A DNA stretch of 30,474 bases from Bacillota bacterium (GCA_023389295.1 JAEWEO010000317.1:1-30474), one strand, 5' to 3'; numbered from the stretch's first letter, positions 15,165 to 23,423 are shown. A program made the numbers and translations. The notes: a model not told the origin generated them from the sequence alone.

Positions 15165-16070
15165 ATGATACTTTCCGTATCAAGGCGAACAGATATACCA
15201 AGCTATTATTCGGAGTGGTTTATGAACCGCTTGAAGTCGGGTTGTGTAATTATTAAAAACCCTATGAATCCATCTCAAATGAGTAGGGTTGCTTTAACTC
15301 CTGAAACCATAGATTGTATTGTGTTTTGGACGAAAGATCCGGTTAATATGATGGACAAGTTACTCCAATTGGATCAGATGGGATATCCATATTATTTTCA
15401 ATATACTTTAACACCCTATGACAAAAATATAGAACGTAATCTTCGTGGGAAAGGTGAAATTATTAAAACTTTTCAAGAACTTTCGGCTCGCATTGGTAAG
15501 GGGCGGGTGATTTGGCGATATGATCCGATATTAATCAATGACCGTTATTCCATTGCCTATCATAGAAATGAATTTGAAAAACTGTGCAAACAGCTATCAG
15601 GTGCTACAGAGCAGTGTATTATCAGCTTCGTAGATATTTATCAGAAACTAAATAAATCCGTGAAGGAAACAATATTACGAAATATTACAGAGGAAGAAAT
15701 GCGTGAAGTTGCAGCTGAATTTGTGACGATCGGTAGGAATTATCATATAAAACTAAGTGCTTGTTGTGAGAAGCTTGATCTTTCTGGGGAAGGTGTACAT
15801 GCATCAGCCTGTATTGATAAGGATTTAATTGAAAGAATAAGTGGCAAAAGACTAATAGTAAAAAAGGATAAGAACCAACGTCTGGGATGCGGATGTGTTC
15901 AAAGTATTGATGTGGGTATTTATAACACTTGCAAGCACGGATGTGTCTATTGCTATGCGAACCATAGTGATGCTTCCATCCAGAAGAATTATCTGCTACA
16001 TCAACCGGAAGCGGATATCATGATTGGCAAAGTGACAGAGTCGGATCATATTAAAGATAGAAAAATATAA
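15165..16070 (+). CDS. DUF1848 protein with C-terminal CX3CX2C motif
   Basis: A 301-residue cytosolic protein that opens MILSVSRRTDIPSYYSEWF and carries VFWTKDP and QYTLTPYDKNIE, all strong DUF1848 signatures. Near the C-terminus the motif CKHGCVYCYANHS (C256, C260, C263) has the CX3CX2C spacing of radical-SAM iron-sulfur sites, though in that superfamily it normally lies near the N-terminus. More cysteines (GCGC, about ten residues earlier) may add ligands. The family has no established function. I chose ATG 15165, with GAGAGG 9 bp upstream, over an in-frame TTG at 15129. A winged-helix protein gene follows; the two may be one transcript. Confidence 0.87.
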   Translation: MILSVSRRTDIPSYYSEWFMNRLKSGCVIIKNPMNPSQMSRVALTPETIDCIVFWTKDPVNMMDKLLQLDQMGYPYYFQYTLTPYDKNIERNLRGKGEIIKTFQELSARIGKGRVIWRYDPILINDRYSIAYHRNEFEKLCKQLSGATEQCIISFVDIYQKLNKSVKETILRNITEEEMREVAAEFVTIGRNYHIKLSACCEKLDLSGEGVHASACIDKDLIERISGKRLIVKKDKNQRLGCGCVQSIDVGIYNTCKHGCVYCYANHSDASIQKNYLLHQPEADIMIGKVTESDHIKDRKI

Positions 16071-16119
16071 AGACAGAAAAATATAAAGCAGCAAATTATA
16101 TAGATAGAAAAATATAGAG
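16055..16119 (+). repeat. Three short near-identical direct repeats
   Basis: An 18-bp unit AGA(T/C)AGAAAAATATAAAG occurs at 16055-16072, 16071-16088 and 16102-16119 (the last with one change). It spans the end of the DUF1848 gene and the gap that follows, and may reflect local slippage that extended the intergenic DNA. Confidence 0.6.
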
Positions 16120-16208
16120 ATGATTTGAAAGAAATTGCAAAGATAAAAACTGTAAATAGAGGTAGTTATAAAGAAAATAGCTCATATTATCCGAAAGGAG
16201 AAAAAGAA

Positions 16209-17276
16209 ATGTCTACATGGTCAAATATAATAGCTCTTAGAATGGAACGGCAATATCTAACCACTCCGGTTGGCAAACGTAATTATGATCGGTTGTTTCA
16301 GGATATGTCTCCGGTGCCCACCAAGTATTGGACGGAGCCGGGAGATCCCCCCACCTTGCCGGCACATTCTGATTTTGACGATTATGATTACAACTCAAGA
16401 AGACGTGCTAAGAGAGATCTTTTGAAGGGACGATTTGCAGGTGGCAATATTGCGTATGTGGCAAAAGAAGATTTGGAACTGTTTGCCTGTCTTTATAAGA
16501 AGGAACTTTCAGAATATTCCAATATTGCACTAGAGCTAATGAATTTGCTGGAGAGGGAAGGCCCTATGAATATTCAATTAATGAAGGAATTGACGGGCCT
16601 TTTGGTAAAGCAGATAACCCCGGAACTTCACAAATTGCAGGAAGCCTTTCTTGTCTATGAGGATCAATTGGATAACGACCGTGATAGAGGATGGTATCTA
16701 TTTGAAAATGAGTTCCCTGAAATTAATCCAAACCGCTATTCAAAAAAAGAGGCTCTTAAGCGAGTAATATCTCGAGTTGGAAGACTACTAGTATTTTTTG
16801 ATGTGGAAATGTTAAGATCTTTTTATAGACTTCCCATAAAGCTCATTAAGGAAGTTGTGGAGGAACTAGTAAAGGAAGGTGTCATATTAGAAGTTGTGAT
16901 AGAGGGTCGTAAGGGGTTTCTATTAATGGAAGATAGGGAATATTTGCAAGAACATTCTTTTGAGCAAGTAAAACCTCAGGTGATCTTGCTTGGAAGAAAT
17001 GATTTTCTTGTGAGAGCCTATGTAGAGCAATTAAAGAAACCTTATACTTCAGATTATGACACACTTTATTATTTGTTGATAGATGGAGAATTTCATGGAG
17101 CTGTGGTAGGGAAATTTAAGTTCGGGCCACATGTTCTGGAGGATGTTATAATAGACCTACCAAAAGAGGAAAAGACAAAACGTCGTGCCGAGATCATGGC
17201 TGCAATCTATATGGTTTTTGATGAAAAACTTAGTCCTTTGAAGCGTTATGATCAAAATGAGATCAGGAAATCATAA
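16209..17276 (+). CDS. AlkZ-like (HTH_42) winged-helix DNA-binding protein
   Basis: A 355-residue protein. Its N-terminus (TWSNIIALRMERQYLTTPV) and a mid-to-late winged-helix segment (LPIKLIKEVVEELVKEGVI, then a strand-rich wing) resemble the HTH_42/AlkZ family, whose studied members are DNA glycosylases for interstrand crosslinks. The RQYL region would correspond to the family's Gln-containing catalytic site, but I cannot confirm the active residues. A C-terminal sheet (LLIDGEFHGAVVGKFKFGP) also fits that group. The start at 16209 follows AAAGGAG by 8 bp; an in-frame TTG at 16125 has no such site. No SOS box is seen. A general winged-helix regulator is the alternative. Confidence 0.62.
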   Translation: MSTWSNIIALRMERQYLTTPVGKRNYDRLFQDMSPVPTKYWTEPGDPPTLPAHSDFDDYDYNSRRRAKRDLLKGRFAGGNIAYVAKEDLELFACLYKKELSEYSNIALELMNLLEREGPMNIQLMKELTGLLVKQITPELHKLQEAFLVYEDQLDNDRDRGWYLFENEFPEINPNRYSKKEALKRVISRVGRLLVFFDVEMLRSFYRLPIKLIKEVVEELVKEGVILEVVIEGRKGFLLMEDREYLQEHSFEQVKPQVILLGRNDFLVRAYVEQLKKPYTSDYDTLYYLLIDGEFHGAVVGKFKFGPHVLEDVIIDLPKEEKTKRRAEIMAAIYMVFDEKLSPLKRYDQNEIRKS

Positions 17277-17395
17277 TGCATATTATGAATGGTGTCGTGA
17301 ATAATAATATAATGTAAGCTGATAATATAAACATATTATGAATAAAAATAAATAAAAATTAAATAAAAATTTTAATATAATTTAAAATAAAGTAA

Positions 17396-17424
17396 TTGAC
17401 AAGACAGAAGTCATAGAGTATACT
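17396..17424 (+). promoter_or_regulatory. Near-consensus sigma-A promoter of the metNIQ leader
   Basis: TTGACA (17396-17401) and TATACT (17419-17424) are separated by exactly 17 bp. Transcription would start near 17431, giving about 220 nt of leader before the intrinsic terminator at 17620-17651 and over 400 nt before metN. Confidence 0.82.
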
Positions 17425-17474
17425 AAACCCATTCATTTATATCAATTTGATAGGAATTAATTAGGAGGGGAATA

Positions 17475-17549
17475 ATGAGAACATCATTCAACGCTATGTG
17501 CTTTAATATGTGTGGTATGTGCAGCATGCCGGTTTACATATTTACATGA
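17475..17549 (+). CDS. Met/Cys-rich leader peptide ORF of the metNIQ operon
   Basis: A 24-codon ORF with a strong ribosome site (TAGGAGGGG, 6 bp before ATG). Residues 8-18 read MCFNMCGMCSM: four methionines and three cysteines in eleven residues (five Met with the initiator). It is followed within 70 nt by an intrinsic terminator and then by a methionine importer operon. This is the layout of a translated attenuator leader, where the ribosome senses charged tRNA-Met or tRNA-Cys. No S-box core and no T-box signature (such as TGGNACCGCG) was seen in the region. Function is inferred from composition and position. Confidence 0.68.
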   Translation: MRTSFNAMCFNMCGMCSMPVYIFT

Positions 17550-17620
17550 TAAGTGAATGTGATGTTTTCATGATGCACAAGAAGAGGCATATTCCTCTAC
17601 TTTGAATAATGAAACACTTA
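17547..17620 (+). promoter_or_regulatory. Alternative pairing segments of the metNIQ attenuator
   Basis: TAAGTG (17550-17555) can pair with CACTTA (17615-17620), TTTCAT (17566-17571) with ATGAAA (17609-17614), and AGAGG (17583-17587) with CCTCT (17594-17598): one long stem abutting the terminator. In competition, TGATAAG (17547-17553), which begins at the leader stop codon, can pair with CTTATCA (17629-17635) inside the terminator. So ribosome position over the stop codon would change which structure forms. Confidence 0.45.
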
Positions 17621-17651
17621 ACAGGAAGCTTATCAGCTATCCTGTTTTTTT
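17620..17651 (+). terminator. Intrinsic terminator inside the metNIQ leader
   Basis: AACAGGA then AGCT (17620-17630, reading across one unpaired base) pairs with AGCT and TCCTGTT (17635-17646) around the loop TATC, followed by T's to 17651. It stands about 195 bp before metN, so it must be bypassed for expression from the 17396 promoter. Confidence 0.82.
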
Positions 17652-17805
17652 GTTCTTCGTTGCGCTGTATAAAGCTGAACTGATAAAACATCAGAGCATA
17701 AAAGCAGCGAACATATTTTACTGTGGTAATTATTAGGTGATTGAGAAGATTTTTAAACTTTGGGCGTTGTATACACATAGATATTATTCCGAAGCGGAAG
17801 TTTGC

Positions 17806-17823
17806 AATTACCTAAAGGTAATT
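17806..17823 (+). repeat. Perfect inverted repeat before metN
   Basis: AATTACCT and AGGTAATT flank AA, 8 bp before the GGAGGTG ribosome site of metN. It could be an operator or an mRNA hairpin that affects initiation. From 17652 to 17805 I see no other clear element. Confidence 0.45.
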
Positions 17824-17844
17824 ATTATACGGAGGTGTAAAACC

Positions 17845-18849
17845 ATGATAGAAAATCCTATCGTTCAACTAGTGGGATTGGGGAAAATTTTTCAAAGCAA
17901 GGACAATACAGTAACTGCATTAGAGGATATTAATCTTACCATTCGCCAAGGAGAGATATTTGGTATTATTGGTCTAAGCGGTGCTGGAAAAAGTACGTTG
18001 GTACGATGTATTAACTTTTTAGAACGACCAACTTCGGGTGCTGTTATTTTTGACGGTATGGATCTAGGGGCATTAAGTGAATCGGAGCTTTTAAAAGCAA
18101 GACAGTCCATGGGGATGATTTTTCAACAATTTAACCTGTTGATGCAAAGAACTGCTTTGCAAAATATTTGCTTCCCTTTGGAACTGGCAGGGGTACCTAA
18201 GAAAGATGCCAAGAAAAGAGCTACTGAGCTCCTGGAGATTGTAGGATTATCAGATAAGGCAAAAGCTTATCCGGCGCAACTATCCGGAGGACAAAAACAA
18301 AGAGTAGCAATTGCGAGAGCTCTTGCGACAAATCCAAAGGTTCTTCTTTGTGACGAAGCGACCAGTGCTCTTGATCCGACAACGACCAGATCCATCCTCA
18401 ATTTACTAAAAGAAATCAATCAAAAGCTTGGGATTACAGTTATTGTCATAACGCATGAGATGAGTGTAATCGAAGAGATTTGCCACCGTGTGGCTATTAT
18501 TGATCAAAGTCATATTGCTGAAATCGGAGAAGTAAAGGAAGTATTTGTTCGTCCTAAATCAAAAATTGCAAAACAGCTAGTACTGTCAGGAGAAGGACAT
18601 ATTGACAACTTTGTAGGAGAACATAAATGCCGTATCATTTTTGATGGCAGAACCTCTTTTGAACCGGTCATTGCGAATATGGTACTGGAATGTAAGACTC
18701 CTGTTAATATCTTATTTGCAGATACCAAGGATATTGATGGCAAGGCCTTCGGACAAATGGTTATCCAATTACCAAATGATGATACAGGACGAAATCGTAT
18801 TATGAATTATTTAGATATGAACCAAATACCTTATGAGGAGGTGAATTAA
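17845..18849 (+). CDS. metN: Methionine ABC importer ATP-binding protein
   Basis: The ATPase of the MetNIQ importer, 334 residues, on the cytosolic side of the membrane. Walker A is GLSGAGKST (43-51), the ABC signature LSGGQ is at 146-150, and Walker B includes D170-E171. Residues about 255-334 form the NIL domain (CRIIFDGRTSFEPVIANM) that binds methionine and inhibits transport in known MetN proteins. I start it at ATG 17845, preceded by GGAGGTG; an upstream in-frame extension to 17737 lacks a ribosome site. metI starts one base after the stop codon. Confidence 0.96.
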   Translation: MIENPIVQLVGLGKIFQSKDNTVTALEDINLTIRQGEIFGIIGLSGAGKSTLVRCINFLERPTSGAVIFDGMDLGALSESELLKARQSMGMIFQQFNLLMQRTALQNICFPLELAGVPKKDAKKRATELLEIVGLSDKAKAYPAQLSGGQKQRVAIARALATNPKVLLCDEATSALDPTTTRSILNLLKEINQKLGITVIVITHEMSVIEEICHRVAIIDQSHIAEIGEVKEVFVRPKSKIAKQLVLSGEGHIDNFVGEHKCRIIFDGRTSFEPVIANMVLECKTPVNILFADTKDIDGKAFGQMVIQLPNDDTGRNRIMNYLDMNQIPYEEVN

Positions 18850-18850
18850 T

Positions 18851-19519
18851 ATGTGGAGTGAAGAAGTAATCAGTTATGTTAATATGATAGGAATTGGTAT
18901 TTTAGAAACTCTGTATATGACATTATTCTCTTCCTTAATCGCTTATGTAATCGGCTTACCATTGGGGGTTCTACTCGTAGTAACCGATAAGGATGGAATT
19001 GCCCCCTTCGTAGCATTAAATAAAGTGATCGGAGTCATTGTAAATATAGTCCGTTCCGTACCTTTTGTAATTCTACTTATTACCGTTATGCCATTTACAA
19101 GGTGGATTATTGGGACCACATTAGGCGCAACAGCTGTTGTTGTTCCGTTAATTATCGCTTCCGCACCTTATATTGCAAGATTGGTGGAATCCTCACTCAA
19201 AGAAGTGGATAAAGGAGTGATCGAGGCAGCCCAGAGTATGGGGGCGACCCCATTTCAGATAATTTTTAAAGTTTTGATACCGGAAGCAAAACCTTCCTTA
19301 ATCATAGGTGGTGCAATTGCAGTCACTACTATTTTAAGCTACTCCGCAATGTCCGGCTTTGTCGGAGGTGGCGGACTTGGTGATATTGCCATACGTTATG
19401 GCTATTACCGATATGAATCGGGGACGATGTTAGTTACCGTAGTGATTTTAGTTTTAATTGTACAGATCATTCAGGAGCTAGGCTCTAAGTGGATGAAACG
19501 TACAGATAAAAGAATATAA
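18851..19519 (+). CDS. metI: Methionine ABC importer permease
   Basis: A 222-residue integral membrane protein with five or six helices and the BPD_transp_1 domain. The EAA-like coupling loop EAAQSMGATPFQIIFKVLIPEA is near residues 123-144. GAGGAGGTG, placed within the last codons of metN, precedes the ATG at optimal spacing, suggesting translational coupling. It is the membrane channel partner of MetN and MetQ. Confidence 0.96.
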   Translation: MWSEEVISYVNMIGIGILETLYMTLFSSLIAYVIGLPLGVLLVVTDKDGIAPFVALNKVIGVIVNIVRSVPFVILLITVMPFTRWIIGTTLGATAVVVPLIIASAPYIARLVESSLKEVDKGVIEAAQSMGATPFQIIFKVLIPEAKPSLIIGGAIAVTTILSYSAMSGFVGGGGLGDIAIRYGYYRYESGTMLVTVVILVLIVQIIQELGSKWMKRTDKRI

Positions 19520-19543
19520 ACATTATAAAGGGAGGAATACATT

Positions 19544-20356
19544 ATGAAGAAATCAATCGCAGTTTTATTAGTACTTATTTTAGTAGGAGCAACTCTTACC
19601 GGCTGTGGTAAAAAATCAGGAGAAGATAAGATACTCGTTGTAGGAGCAAGTTCTACCCCGCATGCTGAGATTTTAGAGCAGGCTAGACCAATTTTAAAAG
19701 AAGCAGGATACGAATTAGATATTCGAATCTATACCGATTATGTTCAGCCAAACCTAGCATTAGAGAGTGGTGATTTGGATGCTAACTATTTCCAGCATAA
19801 GCCTTATTTGGACGATTTTAATGTGAATAATAAAACAGATCTTGCTTCAGCTGCTATTATTCACTATGAGCCCTTCGGAGTATATGCCGGTAAAACCGCT
19901 TCCTTCGATGCTTTGGCAGACGGAGCTAAGATAGCTGTACCTAATGACACCAGTAATGAAGCGAGAGCCCTATTATTATTAGAAGCACAGGGATTGTTCA
20001 CCTTAAAGGAAGATGCTGGTCTTAGCGCTACAAAGAAAGATATTGTAGATAATCCGAAGAATTTGGAAATTGTAGAAATTGAAGCAGCTCAGATCGCTAG
20101 ATCCTTAGAAGATGTTGATATGGCAGTTATCAATGGTAATTATGCTCTTGATGCTGGTTTGAATGTTGCAACTGACGCTATTGCTTTTGAAGGAAAGGAT
20201 TCAATAGCAGCTGAAACCTATGGCAATATCATTGCAGTTAAGACAGGCAATGAGGACAGAAAGGACATTCAAGCGCTAATCAAAGCGTTACAAAGTGATA
20301 CTGTAAAGCAGTATATCAATGATACTTACGAGGGTGCTGTAGTTCCTAAGTTCTAA
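19544..20356 (+). CDS. metQ: Methionine-binding lipoprotein
   Basis: A 270-residue NlpA/MetQ lipoprotein. The signal peptide ends in the lipobox LTGC with C21 as the lipidated cysteine, which anchors the protein to the outer face of the membrane. VGASSTPHAEILEQARPIL and the DANYFQHKPYLDDFN stretch are family signatures, the latter involved in ligand binding. AGGGAGG precedes the ATG. It completes metN-metI-metQ; a terminator candidate follows. Confidence 0.96.
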   Translation: MKKSIAVLLVLILVGATLTGCGKKSGEDKILVVGASSTPHAEILEQARPILKEAGYELDIRIYTDYVQPNLALESGDLDANYFQHKPYLDDFNVNNKTDLASAAIIHYEPFGVYAGKTASFDALADGAKIAVPNDTSNEARALLLLEAQGLFTLKEDAGLSATKKDIVDNPKNLEIVEIEAAQIARSLEDVDMAVINGNYALDAGLNVATDAIAFEGKDSIAAETYGNIIAVKTGNEDRKDIQALIKALQSDTVKQYINDTYEGAVVPKF

Positions 20357-20441
20357 TTTGCGCGTAAGCAAAGTGAGCATTTATAAGCTTGCTTATTAAA
20401 ATGCGAATAGTAAAGCAACCATAATCATAATAAGTAAGAAT

Positions 20442-20479
20442 AAACTACGATTAGCCATTGGCTTTTAGTAGTTTATTTT
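20442..20479 (+). terminator. Terminator of the metNIQ operon
   Basis: AAACTAC and AGCCA (20443-20458) pair with TGGCT and GTAGTTT near 20459-20474, with a small internal loop, followed by ATTTTTAT. A second, looser hairpin (TAAGCAA...TTGCTTA) lies at about 20365-20395. Confidence 0.72.
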
Positions 20480-20626
20480 TATGTAAGATATTTCATCTTT
20501 TTCAATTTTTGTTTAGATAAATTATTAGGGTATCAAAAGCCACCTGGTAATCTGGCTTCGCCAATTTGCACGATCATTTTCAGTAATTAAGTGATATGAA
20601 TCATAATATTTCCACTTAGCAATTGA

Positions 20627-20655
20627 TTGCGATAAGTGTCGTTTTGTGGTACGAT
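20627..20655 (+). promoter_or_regulatory. Possible promoter of the DUF3810 gene
   Basis: TTGCGA (20627-20632) and TACGAT (20650-20655) with a 17-bp spacer. The match is moderate. The rest of the gap from 20480 to 20626 holds no feature I can name. Confidence 0.35.
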
Positions 20656-20703
20656 ACTGATAGTGGATATTTACAGAAAAACACATAGGCGGGAGGCCTA
20701 GGA

Positions 20704-21822
20704 ATGAAAAAGTTATTCAATTACAAACGTATTTACTTATTAATATTAACGCCAATCTCCCTTCTGTTAATATTGCTGGCCAAAGAGAGCAGCTTTTTTG
20801 CTGAGGAGATATATGCAAAACATATTTATAAATGGATATCGCAGATTATCTCTTTGATTACCGGGTTATTTCCCTTTTCAATAGGGGAGTTACTCCTCAT
20901 AGCGTTACCAATATTTATACTAATCGTTTTACTTCGTTTTATTATTTTAATGATTGCGGTCAAGGAAGATAGAAAAGAGAGGCTATGGAAGAGTATTTTA
21001 AATAGTTTTTGTTTTCTGAGTGTTATCTTCTTTTTATTTACTATGTTAGCAGGAATAAATTATTATCGATATTCATTTACGGAATACTCCAATTTGGTAA
21101 TTCAAGACTCAACGGTTGAAGAACTATATTCTTTAACAGAAAGCCTGGCATTAAAGGCAAATCAAATTAGAGAACAAGTATCGAAAACGGATGAAGAAGG
21201 TGTATTTCAATTATCCATGAGTCATTATGAACTTGCTACTATCGCGAATGAAGCCTTTGATTTGTTGGCTGAGGAATATCCTATCTTAGGTGGCTCCTAT
21301 GGAAAGGCGAAGCCTATTTTGTTATCGAAGCTTATGTCGGCAACTGAAACAACGGGTATTTTTTTTCCTTTTACTTTGGAAGCGAATGTAAATGTAGATG
21401 TGCCGGACTATAGTATTCCCGCCACTATGCTTCATGAACTGGCGCATCTTAGGGGCTTTATGCGAGAAGATGAAGCTAATTATCTTGCTTATCTGGCAGG
21501 AATTAATTCGAAAAATATTGAATTGCAATATAGTAGTACTATGTTGGCGTTGGTCACAGCGGGGAATGCCTTATATTCACAGAATCCGGATTTATATTTT
21601 GAAATACGGGATTTATATTCGGAAGGTGTAATGAAAGATATTCGAGCAAATTCAGAGTATTGGGCACAATATGAAGATACAGTAGTTAGTACGGTATCCA
21701 GTAAAATCAACGATACTTATTTGAAGGCAAACGATCAAGAGGACGGAGTAAAAAGCTATGGTCGTATGTTGGATCTGGTATTGGCTAAATATCGAAAAGA
21801 TACGGAGTTAACAAAGCAATAA
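20704..21822 (+). CDS. DUF3810 membrane protein with HExxH metallopeptidase motif
   Basis: A 372-residue protein. Three membrane helices (about residues 10-27, 58-82 and 97-118) anchor an extracytoplasmic domain. The domain carries HELAH at 244-248, the zinc-metallopeptidase motif, and the following REDEANYLAY has E257 as a likely third ligand. Length, the early 'FPFSIGELLL' and the 'LRGFMREDEAN' block are typical of DUF3810. The substrate is unknown. GGGAGG precedes the ATG by 8 bp. The gene is monocistronic with its own terminator. Confidence 0.88.
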   Translation: MKKLFNYKRIYLLILTPISLLLILLAKESSFFAEEIYAKHIYKWISQIISLITGLFPFSIGELLLIALPIFILIVLLRFIILMIAVKEDRKERLWKSILNSFCFLSVIFFLFTMLAGINYYRYSFTEYSNLVIQDSTVEELYSLTESLALKANQIREQVSKTDEEGVFQLSMSHYELATIANEAFDLLAEEYPILGGSYGKAKPILLSKLMSATETTGIFFPFTLEANVNVDVPDYSIPATMLHELAHLRGFMREDEANYLAYLAGINSKNIELQYSSTMLALVTAGNALYSQNPDLYFEIRDLYSEGVMKDIRANSEYWAQYEDTVVSTVSSKINDTYLKANDQEDGVKSYGRMLDLVLAKYRKDTELTKQ

Positions 21823-21900
21823 GAAACATAGTTAAATTTATTGCACAATAGAAGAACATATCACAATTTTGTAATAATTTAAATATGAGATAAGAAAAGA

Positions 21901-21940
21901 GCTGGTAATCCTAATTCATTAGAGATGCCAGCATTTTTTT
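21901..21940 (+). terminator. Terminator of the DUF3810 gene
   Basis: GCTGG and ATC (21901-21910) pair with GAT and CCAGC (21924-21932) apart from one mismatch, followed by seven T's. Dispersed-repeat copy B begins at its last T. Confidence 0.82.
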
Positions 21941-21986
21941 ATACATGATTTATAAAATGTCTGTGAAACTGTCCTTTTGAATATAC
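21941..21986 (+). repeat. Dispersed repeat, copy B
   Basis: ATACATGATTTATAAAATGT, then CTGTGAAACTGTCC, then TTTTGAATATAC, joined directly to the terminator T-run. It aligns with the copies at 14876, 29360 and 29400. The rest of the gap up to 22120 is AT-rich without recognisable features. Confidence 0.65.
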
Positions 21987-22120
21987 AAACTCTTTGAAAA
22001 ATGAATTTAATATACGAATTTACTAATGGAATATTATAAAATATTGTAAAACATAAGCAAGGAAATTCCTCCAATTGAAGCTCGTGTAAAGTATACTGGA
22101 ATCTTGTAGAAAAAATATAG

Positions 22121-22148
22121 TTGATTATTTAATTATTTGTGTTATAAT
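22121..22148 (+). promoter_or_regulatory. Candidate sigma-A promoter of the SleB-like gene
   Basis: TTGATT (22121-22126) and TATAAT (22143-22148) are spaced by 16 bp, about 66 bp before the start codon. Confidence 0.55.
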
Positions 22149-22214
22149 TATTAAGTAATTATTAACAAAACGTAATTAATTTTCCAGAAATGTAATAATT
22201 TAAGGAGATTAACA

Positions 22215-23111
22215 ATGAAACCAATGAACGAGCTTCAAAAGAATTTTGGCTTTATCAAATTCCTTTTTATAGTTACAGCAATGGTATATCTGATGTTTAT
22301 TCCTAGTAAAGAAGTATATGCTTCTGAACTTAACATCACAGAAGCCCCTGCTGCACAGAGTGAAACAAGTAACGAACAGAATTCTTCAACAGATATAAAT
22401 GCTGACGGTCAGACAACGTTAGAAGATGGATATTACATCGATGAAAACGGAGATGTCTATTATGATGAAACAAAGGTAGTGGTAGAAGAACCTGTTATTG
22501 AGGATGTTGTTGAAGAAGATGAAGAAGTTGTAGAAGAAGTTGTAGAAGAACCGGTAAAGGCTGATAAAGAAGAAACAAAGAAAACAAAACCAACGAAGAA
22601 AACTACAACCGAGAATAAACAAACGAAAGACACTAAGGAAGTAGAAACGAAAAAGCCTACATATTCAGAAGCAGATTTAAGATTGTTAGCTTGTTTGGTT
22701 TATTCAGAAGCAGGTAATCAATCCTATAATGGAATGTTGGGTGTTGCCAATGTAGTTTTAAACAGAGCAAAAAGTGATGTATATTGGCACGTAAATACAA
22801 TAAAAGAAGTCATTTATGATAAAAAGTGGTCCGTACAATTTGCTGTTACGATTAAGAGTAGTAAAACCGGACTTAGCACTTTAGATAAAGCGTTAAAGAT
22901 CTATGATACCGGTAAATACACCGGAGCAAATAAGGAAGCGCAGAAAAACGCTATGAACAGAGCCATCAAAGCTGCAAAGGATGCACTAGAAGGTAAGAAT
23001 AATATTGGTAACTTCTTATGCTTCCAGAATAAGAGAAGTGCAAGCAGTATAAAGAATAAGTATTCCGATTATAAGATTATAGGAGACCACATCTTCTATC
23101 GCACAAAGTAA
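22215..23111 (+). CDS. SleB-like cell wall hydrolase (Hydrolase_2)
   Basis: A 298-residue exported protein. Residues 1-37 contain a signal peptide. From about 45 to 150 is a low-complexity region, first acidic (EEDEEVVEEVVEEPV) and then Lys/Thr-rich. Residues 153-298 are a Hydrolase_2 domain, the peptidoglycan lytic fold of SleB and CwlJ, with the likely catalytic glutamate E165 in LVYSEAGNQ and the GMLGVANVVLNR stretch. AAGGAG precedes the ATG by 7 bp. The likely role is peptidoglycan remodelling during growth or spore germination. The promoter looks like sigma-A, not a sporulation sigma, so a vegetative role is possible. Confidence 0.88.
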   Translation: MKPMNELQKNFGFIKFLFIVTAMVYLMFIPSKEVYASELNITEAPAAQSETSNEQNSSTDINADGQTTLEDGYYIDENGDVYYDETKVVVEEPVIEDVVEEDEEVVEEVVEEPVKADKEETKKTKPTKKTTTENKQTKDTKEVETKKPTYSEADLRLLACLVYSEAGNQSYNGMLGVANVVLNRAKSDVYWHVNTIKEVIYDKKWSVQFAVTIKSSKTGLSTLDKALKIYDTGKYTGANKEAQKNAMNRAIKAAKDALEGKNNIGNFLCFQNKRSASSIKNKYSDYKIIGDHIFYRTK

Positions 23112-23125
23112 TTTGAAAGTGAAAC

Positions 23126-23165
23126 ATAGGCTGTTCCCTTGATATGAGGAAACAGCCTATTTATT
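23126..23165 (+). terminator. Terminator of the SleB-like gene
   Basis: ATAGGCTGTT (23126-23135) pairs with AACAGCCTAT (23151-23160) perfectly, followed by TTATTAT. Some 15 bp later ACAGGCTATTTA appears again as an imperfect direct copy of the right arm. Confidence 0.75.
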
Positions 23166-23423
23166 ATGAAAGAACAGGCTATTTAATGTAATTTAGTAGG
23201 ATAAGTATAATAACTGACTTAAGGGTAGCAAAGTTTTCAAGGTAGCAGGAGACGGTAATTTTAATTTTTTGTACTTTTAACTTGAAATAAACTGTGGTAT
23301 TATATAACATATGTATTTATATGACGAAAATCCTTATTAATATGACAGGAATGACTTTATTATTATAACTATGAAGATATTTGATTTCCTATCATAAAAA
23401 AGCACTTCATAAAAGGAGTCGTA

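Noticed and set aside
17737..17844. N-terminal extension of MetN
   Set aside because: The extra 36 residues match nothing in MetN and cover the inverted repeat and the ribosome site of the ATG at 17845.
17431..17844. S-box (SAM-I) or T-box leader for metNIQ
   Set aside because: Expected for this operon, but I found neither the S-box core nor the T-box sequence; the translated leader ORF and terminator fit better.
22419..22622. - strand ORF rich in Phe and Asn
   Set aside because: Antisense shadow of the acidic low-complexity part of the SleB-like gene; no ribosome site or independent signal.
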